Assembly: GCF_000808575.1 (NCBI RefSeq)
Contig: NZ_JWLW01000003.1
Span: 124,001-188,000, forward strand
Direction of reading: 5' to 3'
DNA length: 64,000 nt
DNA from: Alteromonas marina
GTDB taxonomy: Bacteria > Pseudomonadota > Gammaproteobacteria > Enterobacterales > Alteromonadaceae
Part shown: positions 46,679 to 56,315 of the stretch, one piece after another
Position numbering within the stretch: position 1 is the first letter of the stretch
Layout: each line of letters starts with the position of its first letter
Notes under the pieces: generated by a model
Seen by the model: the letters and a program-made list of their open reading frames with translations, nothing else
The model's database searches: none
What the model was told of the DNA's origin: nothing
Translations under genes and position numbers: made by a program

Positions 46679-48172
46679 TTATTTCTTCTTCACTGTTTTG
46701 CTTTCATACCAGCTGCGATTCTCACGCGCAAGAAGGCCAATAGAATCTACCGGGCCCCATGTACCTGCTTGATATGGCTCAGGCGGCTCGCTTGATTGCT
46801 TCCACGCTTCAAGAATTGAGTCAACCCACGTCCACGCCTGTTCTATTTCATCGCGACGAACAAATAGCGCCTGATTGCCCAACATGACTTCAAGGAGCAG
46901 CTTTTCGTATGCGTCAGGAATACGCTCGTCAGCGAACGCTTCAGAGAAGCTTAAGTTAAGCTTCGATTTTTGTAGGTCCATAGAACCAGAGCTAGTTAAG
47001 CCAGGCACTTTGTTCATTACAGTGATTTCTACACCTTCGTCCGGCTGCAGACGAATAACCAGCTTGTTTGGCGGAAGATTCTTGAAGCTGTCACCGAATA
47101 AGTTGTGCGGCTGACGCTTGAAGTAAATAACAACTTCACTCACCTTAGTCGGCATACGCTTACCTGTGCGCAGGTAAAATGGCACGCCGGCCCAACGCCA
47201 GTTGTCAATTTCAGCTTTTATTGCAATAAAGGTTTCAGTTTTACTCTGTGTATTGGCACCTTCTTCTTCAAGATAACCAGGTACTTCTTCACCTTTAACA
47301 AAACCAGACGTGTACTGACCGCGTACCGTGCTTTCGTTAATGTTAAACGAGTTGATAGGGCGAAGCGCTTTAAGCACTTTAAGCTTTTCATCACGAATGC
47401 TGTCGGCATCTAACGTTGTTGGCGGCTCCATTGCAACCAAGCTTAGGATTTGTAACAAGTGATTTTGCACCATGTCACGCATTTGCCCCGCGTCGTCGAA
47501 ATAGCCCCATCGCCCTTCGATACCTACTGATTCCGCAACTGAAATTTGTACGTGGTCAATACAGTTGTGATCCCAGTTTGTTGCAAAAATAGAGTTAGCA
47601 AAACGAAGCGATACTAAGTTAAGTACCGTTTCTTTACCTAGATAATGGTCAATGCGGTAAATCTGTTTTTCGTCAAAGTATTCAGCAACTTGTTCATTGA
47701 TCACTTTCGACGATGCCAAATCGTGACCGATTGGCTTTTCAAGCACTACACGAACACTTGAGTCGATAATTTTGCAGCTATGTAGGCCGCGACAAATGTC
47801 GCCATAAATAGCAGGCGGTGTAGCTAAGTAACACACCATGGTGCGAGTTGGGTCAACGTGGTCGTCTAAAACGCAGTAACTTTCCACATCTTTCATGTCT
47901 ACGCATGCGTAATGCAAACGCGCTTTCATGCGTTCCCAAGTTTCTTCACATAAGTTCTTTTCACCAAACTTAATAAGGTTGGCGTGAACTTCTTCAATAT
48001 ATGCTTCAAGCTCCATTTCCTGACGCGCCACACCAACAATAGTAGTGTCTGGGTGCATCAAGTTAGCTTTTTCTAACTGATATAAAGAAGGCAATAACTT
48101 GCGTCGTGAAAGATCTCCCAGCGTACCAAAAAGTACAAAATCACAGGGCTCGTAGGAATTATCCAATACCAT
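46679..48172 (-). CDS. zwf: Glucose-6-phosphate 1-dehydrogenase
   Basis: 497 residues. NADP motif FGTLGDLSRRKLLPSLY, active-site IYRIDHYLGKETV, and VPFYLRTGKRM. First enzyme of both the oxidative pentose-phosphate and Entner-Doudoroff routes and first gene of the operon. The 284-bp space to hexR holds a clear HexR box 93 bp upstream of the start. Confidence 0.97.
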   Translation of the reverse strand: MVLDNSYEPCDFVLFGTLGDLSRRKLLPSLYQLEKANLMHPDTTIVGVARQEMELEAYIEEVHANLIKFGEKNLCEETWERMKARLHYACVDMKDVESYCVLDDHVDPTRTMVCYLATPPAIYGDICRGLHSCKIIDSSVRVVLEKPIGHDLASSKVINEQVAEYFDEKQIYRIDHYLGKETVLNLVSLRFANSIFATNWDHNCIDHVQISVAESVGIEGRWGYFDDAGQMRDMVQNHLLQILSLVAMEPPTTLDADSIRDEKLKVLKALRPINSFNINESTVRGQYTSGFVKGEEVPGYLEEEGANTQSKTETFIAIKAEIDNWRWAGVPFYLRTGKRMPTKVSEVVIYFKRQPHNLFGDSFKNLPPNKLVIRLQPDEGVEITVMNKVPGLTSSGSMDLQKSKLNLSFSEAFADERIPDAYEKLLLEVMLGNQALFVRRDEIEQAWTWVDSILEAWKQSSEPPEPYQAGTWGPVDSIGLLARENRSWYESKTVKKK

Positions 48173-48264
48173 ATTCGTCGACCTTATAAATGTATATGCT
48201 CGCAGCGTATTATAAAATTGTTTACAACACTAACGACTATTTTTACCGTATAGTTAACACCAAA

Positions 48265-48279
48265 TGTAGTAAAATTACA
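48265..48279. promoter_or_regulatory. HexR box in the zwf-hexR divergent region
   Basis: TGTAGTAAAATTACA differs by one base from the known gammaproteobacterial HexR consensus TGTAATWWWATTACA. Position fits repression of zwf and hexR autoregulation. Confidence 0.85.
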
Positions 48280-48456
48280 ACTTGAACCAACCATAGGATC
48301 CGAATCTTTACCATTTCCCTCAGTTTACCCTTATTTACCCTGTGAAAAACAACAAAATTTGTCAAAAAATTACATTTTTCTTGTCACAGACGTCACATTG
48401 GGTACTATTACGGATGTACCTTACAATAAATTGTGCTAACTAATTGCTATATCTGT

Positions 48457-49308
48457 ATGAACATTTTAGAAAAAATCACACAAAATCAAGCGGCATTCAG
48501 TAAATCTGAGAAAAAAGTGGCTGAAGTCATTTTGGCTAATCCACAAACAGCCATTCATTCGAGTATAGCAACCCTAGCTAAGATGTCGGATGTTAGTGAA
48601 CCTACTGTTAACCGATTCTGTCGAAGGCTCGATACGAAAGGCTTTCCAGACTTTAAACTCCATTTAGCGCAAAGTTTGGCGAATGGCACGCCCTACGTTA
48701 ACCGACACGTTGATGAAAATGACAGTCCGGATGAATACACGAATAAGATTTTTGAGTCGACTATGGCCTCGCTTGAAGTTGCCCGTCAGTCAGTCAACGT
48801 CAATGTTGTTAATCGTGTAGTCGACCTGCTGACTCAGGCTCAGAAAATTTCGTTTTTCGGATTGGGCGCTTCAGCATCTGTTGCTCACGATGCGCTGAAT
48901 AAGTTCTTTCGATTCAACGTTCCCGTTGTGTACTTTGAAGATATTCTGATGCAGCGTATGAGCTGTATGAATTGTTCGGCGGGAGATGTAGTTGTACTTA
49001 TAAGCCATACCGGTCGTACAAAGAGTCTTGTTGAGATAGCGCAGATCGCCCGAATGAACGATGCCACAGTTGTTGGTATTACGTCGGCGGACAGCCCACT
49101 GGCTCAAGAGTGCAGCTACGTATTGTCGTTGGAAGTACCAGAAGATACTGATATGTATATGCCTATGGCGTCTCGCATTGCGCAGCTTACCCTCATTGAC
49201 GTGCTTGCTACTGGATTCACGTTGCGCCGTGGTAATAAGTTCAGAGAAAACCTTAAGCGTGTTAAAGACACACTCCGGGGTTCACGATACGAAAAGCGCG
49301 GCGATTAA
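48457..49308 (+). CDS. hexR: HexR regulator of central carbon metabolism
   Basis: 283 residues from the ATG at 48457. RpiR-type HTH at ~1-77 (SKSEKKVAEVILANPQ, MSDVSEPTVNRFCRRL) and a SIS domain (~120-255; FFGLGASASVAHDA, VVLISHTGRTKSLVEIA) that binds KDPG in known HexR proteins. KDPG relieves repression of Entner-Doudoroff genes. Divergent from zwf, upstream of pyk. The longer frame to 48433 lacks a ribosome site. Confidence 0.95.
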   Translation: MNILEKITQNQAAFSKSEKKVAEVILANPQTAIHSSIATLAKMSDVSEPTVNRFCRRLDTKGFPDFKLHLAQSLANGTPYVNRHVDENDSPDEYTNKIFESTMASLEVARQSVNVNVVNRVVDLLTQAQKISFFGLGASASVAHDALNKFFRFNVPVVYFEDILMQRMSCMNCSAGDVVVLISHTGRTKSLVEIAQIARMNDATVVGITSADSPLAQECSYVLSLEVPEDTDMYMPMASRIAQLTLIDVLATGFTLRRGNKFRENLKRVKDTLRGSRYEKRGD

Positions 49309-49375
49309 ATCGCCATTACATTGATCATAGTCGCATTTATTGCCGTAGCAATGAACGGCTAATGAAGCCAGAATA

Positions 49376-49408
49376 ACGCCTAACTGGTCGAGCCAGTTGG
49401 GCGTTTTT
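49376..49408 (+). terminator. Terminator of hexR
   Basis: ACGCCTAACTGG / CCAGTTGGGCGT (one G-T pair) and a T run. Confidence 0.85.
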
Positions 49409-49449
49409 GTTTATTTCATTCACATTATTGTCAAATTCAACTATTATTC

Positions 49450-49464
49450 TGTAATAAAATTACG
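49450..49464. promoter_or_regulatory. HexR box upstream of pyk
   Basis: TGTAATAAAATTACG matches the HexR consensus except the last base; 83 bp before the pyk start. Confidence 0.85.
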
Positions 49465-49546
49465 TAAAGCGATTACAGGTATTATCCCATTGTGGAATAC
49501 CTAACACTTTTTGTCTTTTCTAACATAGAAACAGCGACGGAATCAC

Positions 49547-50983
49547 ATGACCAGAAGAACGAAAATTCTTGCCACCCTAGGACCTGCAACCGACTCTCTT
49601 GAAAAAATCCAGGCGCTCATAGCGGCAGGCGCGAATACAGTGCGTATGAACTTTTCTCATGGGCAGGCTGAAGATCATATTGAGCGTGCCAAGCGCGTTC
49701 GTCAGGCTGCAAAGAACTTAGGTAAATACGTAGCTATCTTAGGCGATCTTCAAGGTCCTAAAATTCGTGTCGCTCGTTTTTCAGAAGGTGCTGTTCACCT
49801 GGACGTAGGCGCTAAGTTTATCCTAGACGCAGAGCTTGGCCGCGATGAAGGCAATGTTAACCAAGTAGGTATTGATTACAAAGCGCTTCCTGATGATGTA
49901 TCTGCAGGCGACATCCTTCTTCTTGATGACGGCCGTATTCAGCTTCGCGTAACGGGCGTTGAAGGTCGCAAGGTGCTTACTGAGGTCACCGTAGGTGGTA
50001 AACTTTCAAACAATAAAGGCATAAACCGTCAAGGCGGTGGGCTTTCCGCTGACGCGCTTACCGATAAAGATAAAGAAGACATCAAAACCGCGGCAAAGAT
50101 TGGTGTTGATTACCTTGCGGTCTCATTTCCTCGAAGCGGTGCAGACCTGAATTATGCACGAGAACTTGCTGAAGCAGCAGGTTGCTACGCAAAAATTTGT
50201 GCGAAGGTTGAACGTGCTGAAACGGTAGCTTCTGATGAAGCCATGGACGACATCATTACAGCATCAGACGCCGTTATGGTAGCCCGTGGTGATTTAGGTG
50301 TTGAAATTGGAGACGCAGAACTTGTTGGCGTTCAGAAAAAGCTTATCGCCCGCTCTCGTCAACTGAATAAAGTGGTTATTACTGCGACTCAAATGATGGA
50401 GTCGATGATTGATAGCCCCATGCCAACGCGTGCAGAAGTAATGGACGTTGCGAACGCCGTACTTGATGGAACTGACGCGGTTATGCTTTCTGCTGAAACT
50501 GCCGCGGGTAACTTCCCTATCGAAACGGTTGCTGCTATGGCCCGAGTGTGTGAAGGTGCAGAAACCCATCCAAGCGTTAAAATCTCTAAGCACCGCATGG
50601 ACCAGCAGTTTTCATCTACTAGCGAATCAATTGCCCTCTCTGCTGTATACGCTGCAAACCACTTGCCAAGCGTTAAAGCGATTGTAGGTTTAACTGAAAG
50701 CGGAACTACGCCAACATTGATGTCACGCATCACTACAGCTCTGCCAATTATTGCGATGTCTCGTCACGAATCAACGCTAAATACAATGGCACTTTGCCGT
50801 GGCGTTAAGCCGGTTTTCTTCGACTCATCTAACAGTGAACCTGGCAAATTGAAGTACGATGTCATTGCATCACTTAAAGAAAAAGGCTTAGTGAAAAGCG
50901 GAGACAGTATCATTCTGACTTATGGCGATGAAATGGAAAAAGTAGGCGCAACTAATACCCTTAAAATCGTAGAAGTCGAATAG
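49547..50983 (+). CDS. pyk: Pyruvate kinase
   Basis: 478 residues, PykA/PykF length. [31 protein letters not shown], and [20 protein letters not shown] mark the active site (catalytic Lys is in AKICAKVER). C-terminal allosteric domain from ~345 ([20 protein letters not shown] [10 protein letters not shown]). Converts PEP to pyruvate. ACGGA lies before the ATG. Carries a HexR box, tying the lower pathway to KDPG. Confidence 0.96.
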   Translation: MTRRTKILATLGPATDSLEKIQALIAAGANTVRMNFSHGQAEDHIERAKRVRQAAKNLGKYVAILGDLQGPKIRVARFSEGAVHLDVGAKFILDAELGRDEGNVNQVGIDYKALPDDVSAGDILLLDDGRIQLRVTGVEGRKVLTEVTVGGKLSNNKGINRQGGGLSADALTDKDKEDIKTAAKIGVDYLAVSFPRSGADLNYARELAEAAGCYAKICAKVERAETVASDEAMDDIITASDAVMVARGDLGVEIGDAELVGVQKKLIARSRQLNKVVITATQMMESMIDSPMPTRAEVMDVANAVLDGTDAVMLSAETAAGNFPIETVAAMARVCEGAETHPSVKISKHRMDQQFSSTSESIALSAVYAANHLPSVKAIVGLTESGTTPTLMSRITTALPIIAMSRHESTLNTMALCRGVKPVFFDSSNSEPGKLKYDVIASLKEKGLVKSGDSIILTYGDEMEKVGATNTLKIVEVE

Positions 50984-51003
50984 CAACGAAAACAACATTA
51001 AAG

Positions 51004-51029
51004 CGAAGCTTAAAGCTTCGTTTTTTTTT
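51004..51029 (+). terminator. Terminator of pyk
   Basis: CGAAGCTT / AAGCTTCG with nine T residues following. Confidence 0.88.
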
Positions 51030-51059
51030 GCCTGAAATTTGTGTGGATATGAAAGTCAA

Positions 51060-51097
51060 AAATGCCCCTTACGTTCTCAAAATGTAAAGGGCGTTTT
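51060..51097 (-). terminator. Terminator of the exported small-protein gene
   Basis: Imperfect stem AATGCCCCTTAC / GTAAAGGGCGTT with T tract on the minus strand. Confidence 0.7.
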
Positions 51098-51114
51098 CAA
51101 TAATGATGTTTGGG

Positions 51115-51492
51115 CTAAATTGCCTGTGCGGTATAGCTCTCTGTCTCTTGAGCGATATCGTTCGCATATTGAGAAAGATGGTGGCTAAGGATGTTCTCAG
51201 CGCGCTCAACAAACTCGTCACGTTTAAATTTCCAGCCTCTTAAATCAGCTTGTTTTGCCTGCTTAACATAAAAATCTAAGCGTGTTTTTCTAAGCAGATG
51301 CGCCTTTTTGGATAGATCAAACTCTACAAGTGATAATGTCTGTTCAACTTTGACGATATCTGCGTGAACTGTGCGTTCAGCGTCATCAGCTGTTGCTTGG
51401 CTAATTGAAAGCTTACCCTGCCCGAACAAACCAATTAATGCTATTACAACTGAAACAACTATAGCTGAATAAACCCACTTTAAAACGTTCAT
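51115..51492 (-). CDS. Membrane-anchored or exported small protein of unknown function
   Basis: 125 residues: an N-terminal hydrophobic segment (WVYSAIVVSVVIALIGLFG), which is a signal anchor or signal peptide, then a charged helical region (VKVEQTLSLVEFDLSKKAHLLRK ... ERAENILSHHLSQYANDI). AAGGAG precedes the ATG. No family recognised. Monocistronic with its own terminator. Probably periplasmic. Confidence 0.6.
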   Translation of the reverse strand: MNVLKWVYSAIVVSVVIALIGLFGQGKLSISQATADDAERTVHADIVKVEQTLSLVEFDLSKKAHLLRKTRLDFYVKQAKQADLRGWKFKRDEFVERAENILSHHLSQYANDIAQETESYTAQAI

Positions 51493-52055
51493 GCCTCACT
51501 CCTTGACCAATTGTGAACTGCTCTTATTCTGAAGAACAACTTATTTGGTAAATGATCTTGGCGCTGAAAAGTTAGTGTATGCCAGTCAGCGCGCTAATTT
51601 TAATTACTATGTATAATTTGAATTTGCAGCTTCTATACCACAATATATTTCTTTGTATTTCAGTAAGATATAAAACAAGACTGCTACTACGAAATGTATT
51701 GAAAGAATTTTCTACACACTTTAAGAGAAATTTTCCGTGTCTTTGCTTTAGGCGTAATCAAAGCCCTTCCGTACAAAAGTTAGCGAAACGGCCTCAAGTA
51801 AACAGCAGATAAAGAATAAAGTGTTTAGTGCCTCTTCGGTGTTACCAAAAAGTTCATTTATTGCGCTAAATATTGCCGTGTGCATAGTCATCAGTATAAG
51901 TAGCATTGCTAAGCGATTGTCTATGAAGAAGTTTAAATGTCTAAAATAAAAATAATGCCTTTTGCCTTCTCGTTATTTGACGTTTCCGTTACACCATGGA
52001 CTACGCCGGCACTATGTCGATGTAATGACCGGCCTACCTTGCTTATGTTAGGCAA
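51493..52055. other. Long AT-rich intergenic region, no convincing gene
   Basis: About 560 bp. A plus-strand frame at 51579-51812 has low-complexity content without a ribosome site, and a minus-strand 52-residue frame (51748-51906, hydrophobic, starting MLLILMTM) also lacks one. No hairpins of note before the BON-gene terminator. Confidence 0.5.
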
Positions 52056-52058
52056 GAA

Positions 52059-52080
52059 AAAAGGGGCGAATGCCCCTTTT
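52059..52080 (-). terminator. Terminator of the BON gene
   Basis: AAAAGGGGC / GCCCCTTTT with a 4-nt loop. Confidence 0.85.
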
Positions 52081-52103
52081 CATTAAGTCGAGTAAAGAAA
52101 CCA

Positions 52104-52712
52104 TTAGTTCATTGCGGTTTCAGTAACTACGCGAAGGTTGCTTTCAACATCCTTGACATCAGAAGCATTCTTAGCAATTTCTACAGCTAGGTCGCGCTCA
52201 GCATCAGAATCAACGTCGCCAGTCAGTGTTACTACACCGTTTTCTACGTCAACATCGATGTCGAAACCTGAAATATCGGTATCCATAAGAAGACGGGTTT
52301 TGATTACTGTGGCGATTTTGGCGTCAGTTAATTCGCTTGTACCTTCGTCAACAGTATCTTCCATGTCATCTGACATGTCGCCTTCCATATCTTTGTCAGA
52401 GACAACCGTAAGCTTATTGTCTACAGACGTTACACCGTCAATATTCGCTACTAGCTCTTCCGCTAGCTTTTTATCAACAGAGTTCTCAACCTTACCAGTA
52501 AGAACGACATTACCGTTTTTAACGTCAGTATTAATGTCGAATGAATCAAGGTTACCATTGAACAACAGCGTTGCTTCTGCTTTGCCATCAATCCATGCGT
52601 CTTTGGCACCTTTCTCCCATTTATTACTTGTGCTGTCTGTGCCCATGTCACCTGCATATGCAGCTGTAGTCAAAGTTGTAGCAACAATCATAGAAATAAG
52701 TGAACGTTTCAT
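52104..52712 (-). CDS. Periplasmic two-BON-domain protein (OsmY-like)
   Basis: 202 residues from the ATG at 52712 (AAAGGAG upstream). A Sec signal peptide ends at about AAYAG. BON domains lie at ~45-107 (FDINTDVKNGNVVLTGKVEN) and ~128-200 (FDIDVDVENGVVTLTGDVDSD), separated by an acidic linker (KDMEGDMSDDMEDTVDEG). OsmY, the best-known relative, is a periplasmic osmotic-stress protein. A sigma-54-type promoter lies 37 bp upstream. Confidence 0.85.
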   Translation of the reverse strand: MKRSLISMIVATTLTTAAYAGDMGTDSTSNKWEKGAKDAWIDGKAEATLLFNGNLDSFDINTDVKNGNVVLTGKVENSVDKKLAEELVANIDGVTSVDNKLTVVSDKDMEGDMSDDMEDTVDEGTSELTDAKIATVIKTRLLMDTDISGFDIDVDVENGVVTLTGDVDSDAERDLAVEIAKNASDVKDVESNLRVVTETAMN

Positions 52713-52747
52713 AACATTTCTCCTTTGTCGAAACTCGTAGATAGTCA

Positions 52748-52763
52748 TGCCATTTCCTTGCCA
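52748..52763 (-). promoter_or_regulatory. Candidate sigma-54 promoter for the BON gene
   Basis: On the minus strand TGGCAAGGAAATGGCA has GG-N10-GC spacing and matches 10 of 12 defined consensus positions; 37 bp before the ATG. Confidence 0.55.
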
Positions 52764-53108
52764 ACAAAATAAAATATTGTTTTATATGATAAATATTCAG
52801 TTCCAGGGCTAGTTAAGTATGTTTTGTTTTGCAAACTTTGCCTTTGTTTGAGAACTTTTTACTTAACTCTGTTAATGCCCAAAACTCGTCAACGTCACTT
52901 AAGAAAGCACCTCTTAATTGTACTAGGAAATAACTCTTCGCCGTTGCCCGCCACCTTGTTGCAGTGATGCCTAGGTTAAACTTATTTCACAAAGCAGCCG
53001 TAGTTATAACGATTCGTATCGCTTCACTAGCTGCCATTAATTTAATCTTGCAGACAGAAGCAACAGGTGGAGTATTTTTCGTTAATTAAACTCAAGGACC
53101 AACTAGAC
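52764..53108. other. Intergenic region before the EEP-family gene
   Basis: About 345 bp with no gene or marked repeat seen; holds the divergent promoters. A GTG at 53067 in frame with the next gene is an alternative start. Confidence 0.45.
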
Positions 53109-54092
53109 ATGGATACTGCACTTACTGCTGTTTCAGTCTTATTTATAGCCGTAAGCTGGGCCCCTTTGCTTCCTTCTTCTCATTGGTTAGTAAGAGTGTG
53201 GGAATTTCCGCGACTACAAATAGCAGCTATCATTTCTTTGCTAATTGCTGGGCATATTTTTGAATCAACCTATTACGCACAGATAGATAGCCTAGCAGTA
53301 ATTATTGTCGCTGGATTAACAGTTAGCCTTATTTATCAGGTTATCTGGATCATTCCTTATACCCCTCTGTATAAAAGAGAAGTTAGGCACGTCGAGGTTG
53401 AGAGTGCGAGCCAAAAGCTAAGTGTTTTATCAAGCAATGTGTATATGCCTAATGACGATTTTCGCAAGCTCATTGAACACGTACGTAATAAGCAACCTGA
53501 TTTTCTCGTAACGTTGGAATCTAATGAGAAGTGGCAGAAAGGCATCAGTGAAATTGAATCTGAATACCCGTATCGTAAATTTTGCCCACTCGAAAACCTC
53601 TACGGTATGCATCTTTATAGTAAGCTTCCCTTTGAAGAGGTCTCATTGCGATTTCTAATAGAAGAAGATGTGCCGTCTATGAAAGTTAAAATCAATCACC
53701 ACGGACAAGATGTCACGCTATATTTTCTTCATCCAAAACCACCAAGCCCAACAGAAAACACGTATGCAAAGCCCAGAGACGTAGAACTTAATGTTGTGGG
53801 GGAAGAAATAGCTGAAACAGAGGGCCCTATTGTCGTCGCTGGCGATCTTAACGATGTAGCTTGGTCACCTACTACCAGAAAGTTCAAGAAAATAAGCGGA
53901 CTTTTAGACCCACGAGAGGGGCGCGGTTTTTTCAATACATTTCACGCGAAATATCCTTTAGTGAAATGGCCGTTAGACCACGTATTTCACTCGGAACACT
54001 TTGCATTGGTCAATATAGAGAAGCTTGAAAGCATAGGCTCAGACCACTACCCGCTTTATACTGAACTAGCGCTAATCACGGACAAAGATTAA
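53109..54092 (+). CDS. Endonuclease/exonuclease/phosphatase-family membrane protein
   Basis: 327 residues from the ATG at 53109 (AAGGA upstream). Three N-terminal membrane helices (~1-85) precede the EEP fold: SSNVYMPND, FLVTLESNEKW (metal Glu), VVAGDLNDVAWS (Asp/Asn) and IGSDHYPLYTEL (catalytic His). Metal-dependent phosphoesterase; the substrate is unknown. The active site probably faces the periplasm. The common annotation endonuclease is not implied. Confidence 0.8.
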   Translation: MDTALTAVSVLFIAVSWAPLLPSSHWLVRVWEFPRLQIAAIISLLIAGHIFESTYYAQIDSLAVIIVAGLTVSLIYQVIWIIPYTPLYKREVRHVEVESASQKLSVLSSNVYMPNDDFRKLIEHVRNKQPDFLVTLESNEKWQKGISEIESEYPYRKFCPLENLYGMHLYSKLPFEEVSLRFLIEEDVPSMKVKINHHGQDVTLYFLHPKPPSPTENTYAKPRDVELNVVGEEIAETEGPIVVAGDLNDVAWSPTTRKFKKISGLLDPREGRGFFNTFHAKYPLVKWPLDHVFHSEHFALVNIEKLESIGSDHYPLYTELALITDKD

Positions 54093-54109
54093 TATTCAAG
54101 ACTTTAACT

Positions 54110-54658
54110 TTAATGAAAGCTACGGTGTTTGACACACCACATGAGGCTATCACACGCCTCCTCACGCTTTTTAAAGTGGGCCAGCCCTATTAGCTTGTTA
54201 TCCCGAGGCCAAACCGCTTGGTTAAGCACCTCATGATCTTCTGCCGATAGTTGTTCGCTATCTAACACAATCTCAACCGCTTTTTTATTGGGTTTTATTA
54301 ATGTGGGGTTAGCTTCTTTGACCAGAGCAGAGTTCACACAAATATACTCTCTCTTAACAGGATCTCTCACCACGCCGATGTAGTTGTTGTCACAAATTAT
54401 AGCTGGCCAGCCTTCCGTTATTCTGCTCTGTCCAAACATTACGAGTGTAAAAGCAACAAGAACGAAAAGCGTTAAACCGATAAATTGAGCGCTCAAATCT
54501 GGTGCTACACTTACAATAACGCCGACAACAGCAGCGAAAAATATCCAGCCGCCGAATACTCTGCGCATAGCATTTGGTGAGATACCAGATATAACATCAA
54601 CCACCTTTAATGATTGTTTGTCATAGTGTCGAATGAATACAGACGATTGTGATTCCAC
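54110..54658 (-). CDS. Two-helix membrane protein of unknown function
   Basis: 182 residues. Two hydrophobic helices at about 35-80 (WIFFAAVVGVIVSVAPDLSAQ and IGLTLFVLVAFTLVMFGQS), then a soluble beta/alpha C-terminal part (CDNNYIGVVRDPVKREYICV). The frame opens at GTG (54658) after GGTGGA. Convergent with the EEP gene, 17 bp apart. No family recognised. Confidence 0.6.
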   Translation of the reverse strand: MESQSSVFIRHYDKQSLKVVDVISGISPNAMRRVFGGWIFFAAVVGVIVSVAPDLSAQFIGLTLFVLVAFTLVMFGQSRITEGWPAIICDNNYIGVVRDPVKREYICVNSALVKEANPTLIKPNKKAVEIVLDSEQLSAEDHEVLNQAVWPRDNKLIGLAHFKKREEACDSLMWCVKHRSFH

Positions 54659-55214
54659 AGCCTTTGTCCACCAGAAAAAATACGAAATACAGAAATTAAT
54701 ACGTTACAAGTAAGGCTGAAGATTTACCTACTCTCTGAGTGAGTAAAAACCAATAATATGAGATTAGTTCTACTCGAAAGAAAACGTGTTAAGCAATATT
54801 TGTAGGAATATTTAAACTATTGAATTGTAATGTTTAACCTACTAACCAACCATATCAAAATATGTGGGAACGGCAAAGCAATTACGCGCTAGATGCACAG
54901 TAAAACAAGACTTATGAAAAGAAGCGTCATGTTAAACTGCAAATAAGAACAAACCACCAAAAATTAATATAAAAAACTGCTGTTGGCCTCTATACATTCG
55001 TTTGTAAATTTTTCTCTCCCTTTGCACCTCTTGCTTGCCTTGGCGCTCAACCATTGCTAAAAATTTTCAAAAACATAACTTGATAACAATTCTTTTATTT
55101 AACAATCAATAATTTACAAAAAAAGGAACACTCTTTGCCTGTACGAAAGTATAACGTTCAACATTTCATGTCGTCGTTATTACAGGTTCAACAAATTAGA
55201 AAGGGAGGAAGAGT
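54659..55214. other. AT-rich intergenic region before the glycosyltransferase
   Basis: About 555 bp, markedly AT-rich, without a supported gene. The end carries a good ribosome site (AAAGGGAGG) for the next gene. Confidence 0.5.
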
Positions 55215-56198
55215 ATGCGTTCACCGATAAGTGCAGTAACTATTGTTAAGAGCAGAACTGAGAAGCTGACCAATTTGATAACTCAGTTAGAGCAATGCTC
55301 TCCAACGCCAGATGAGCTAGTCATTGTTTGGATGGCACCTCCTTCTGATTTGTCACTCGTACGCAGTGACAAATTCGACATTGTTCACAAGTTTGTGACT
55401 CAAGATGCGCTTCCGATAGCGAAAGCGCGCAACAAGGGTATGTCAGCGGCCAAGCACGCGAATTTAGTTTACCTAAACGTAGACGCAGTTATTGCCCCAT
55501 CGCTTTTTAGAGATGGCTTGCTTGCGCTTCGTGACAACACCGTAGTGATCACATCAGTGGTGTTTTTACCCAATGAGCGCTGTTGCAAACCCTACCGACA
55601 AATTTCAAAAGATGAAAAAGAAATCGGTTATTTAGCAAGTAATGACGACACGTTACCCGAAGACGACAATAACGAAATACCTTCAAGAGATCAGGAAATT
55701 AATCATGGAAAGTTTAGTGACGATAGTATTTGTTCTACAGTGTTTTTTATTCGTAAGGCAGACTTTCATAAAACCGGCGGCTTCGATGAAGGCTACGCGG
55801 GTTTCGGACTAAACGACGAAGATTTTTTCACTAACTGTAGAGCATTAGGGTTTTCGTTAGAGCAATTGCCCACGCGCACATTTGCACCACACCGCCCTAA
55901 TTATCAATGCCCGATAAATCACCTTTTAGACTTTGTTCATAATGCACAGCGTTTTCACTCGAAATGGGGATTTTACCCATGTGTCAATGTATTGAACGCG
56001 TATGCAGACCAAGGTTTTATTAATGCTGACTTCAAGCAAAACGGCATTAAGATCAAGCACCTCCCCCAGCAGGTAGAGGAAGACACACCAGGAGCTCCGG
56101 CCGAGAAGCCAATGGTAACGAACGCTCAGAACAATATCGCGTTCACATCTTTTCATTCCCCAGAGAAAGAATCTGGTCTTCTGAGCACTTCAGCTTAA
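55215..56198 (+). CDS. GT2-like glycosyltransferase with a 7C-type C-terminal region
   Basis: 327 residues, no membrane segment. N-terminal GT-A half: SAVTIVKSRTEKLTNLI, LPIAKARNKGMSAAKHANLVYL, then NVDA where GT2 enzymes usually carry a DxD. A glyco-transf-7C-like motif is clear: KTGGFDEGYAGFGLNDEDFFTNCRAL split across residues ~195-215. The C-terminal ~45 residues look disordered. Isolated, with no other glycan genes near and wide AT-rich flanks, so its acceptor is unknown. Possible transfer by horizontal exchange is only an inference. Confidence 0.75.
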   Translation: MRSPISAVTIVKSRTEKLTNLITQLEQCSPTPDELVIVWMAPPSDLSLVRSDKFDIVHKFVTQDALPIAKARNKGMSAAKHANLVYLNVDAVIAPSLFRDGLLALRDNTVVITSVVFLPNERCCKPYRQISKDEKEIGYLASNDDTLPEDDNNEIPSRDQEINHGKFSDDSICSTVFFIRKADFHKTGGFDEGYAGFGLNDEDFFTNCRALGFSLEQLPTRTFAPHRPNYQCPINHLLDFVHNAQRFHSKWGFYPCVNVLNAYADQGFINADFKQNGIKIKHLPQQVEEDTPGAPAEKPMVTNAQNNIAFTSFHSPEKESGLLSTSA

Positions 56199-56237
56199 GC
56201 GATATTGCATTATGGCGGGAAAGCACTCGGATTAGAT

Positions 56238-56265
56238 GCTCGCGAGCAATAGAAAGCTCGCGAGC
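56238..56265. repeat. Pair of identical GCTCGCGAGC palindromes
   Basis: Two copies 8 bases apart, each self-complementary and together a 10-bp-stem hairpin; between the glycosyltransferase and the convergent cytochrome gene. No T run, so termination is uncertain. Confidence 0.65.
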
Positions 56266-56315
56266 GCAGTAATTGTTAGATGTCAAAGTTTACGCCTGAA
56301 GGCATCTACTACTGG

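Noticed and set aside
51579..51812. 77-residue plus-strand frame in the 51.5-52 kb gap
   Set aside because: Composition unlike a protein, no Shine-Dalgarno and no neighbour context.
51748..51906. 52-residue hydrophobic minus-strand frame starting MLLILMTM
   Set aside because: No ribosome site; hydrophobic content expected from AT-rich DNA. Left as a possible small membrane peptide only.
52138..52740. 200-residue plus-strand frame opposite the BON gene
   Set aside because: Antisense shadow with serine/threonine-rich composition; the minus-strand gene has a signal peptide and two BON domains.
55215..56198. Mobile-element origin of the glycosyltransferase island
   Set aside because: No transposase, inverted terminal repeats, tRNA or integrase nearby; only AT-richness supports it.
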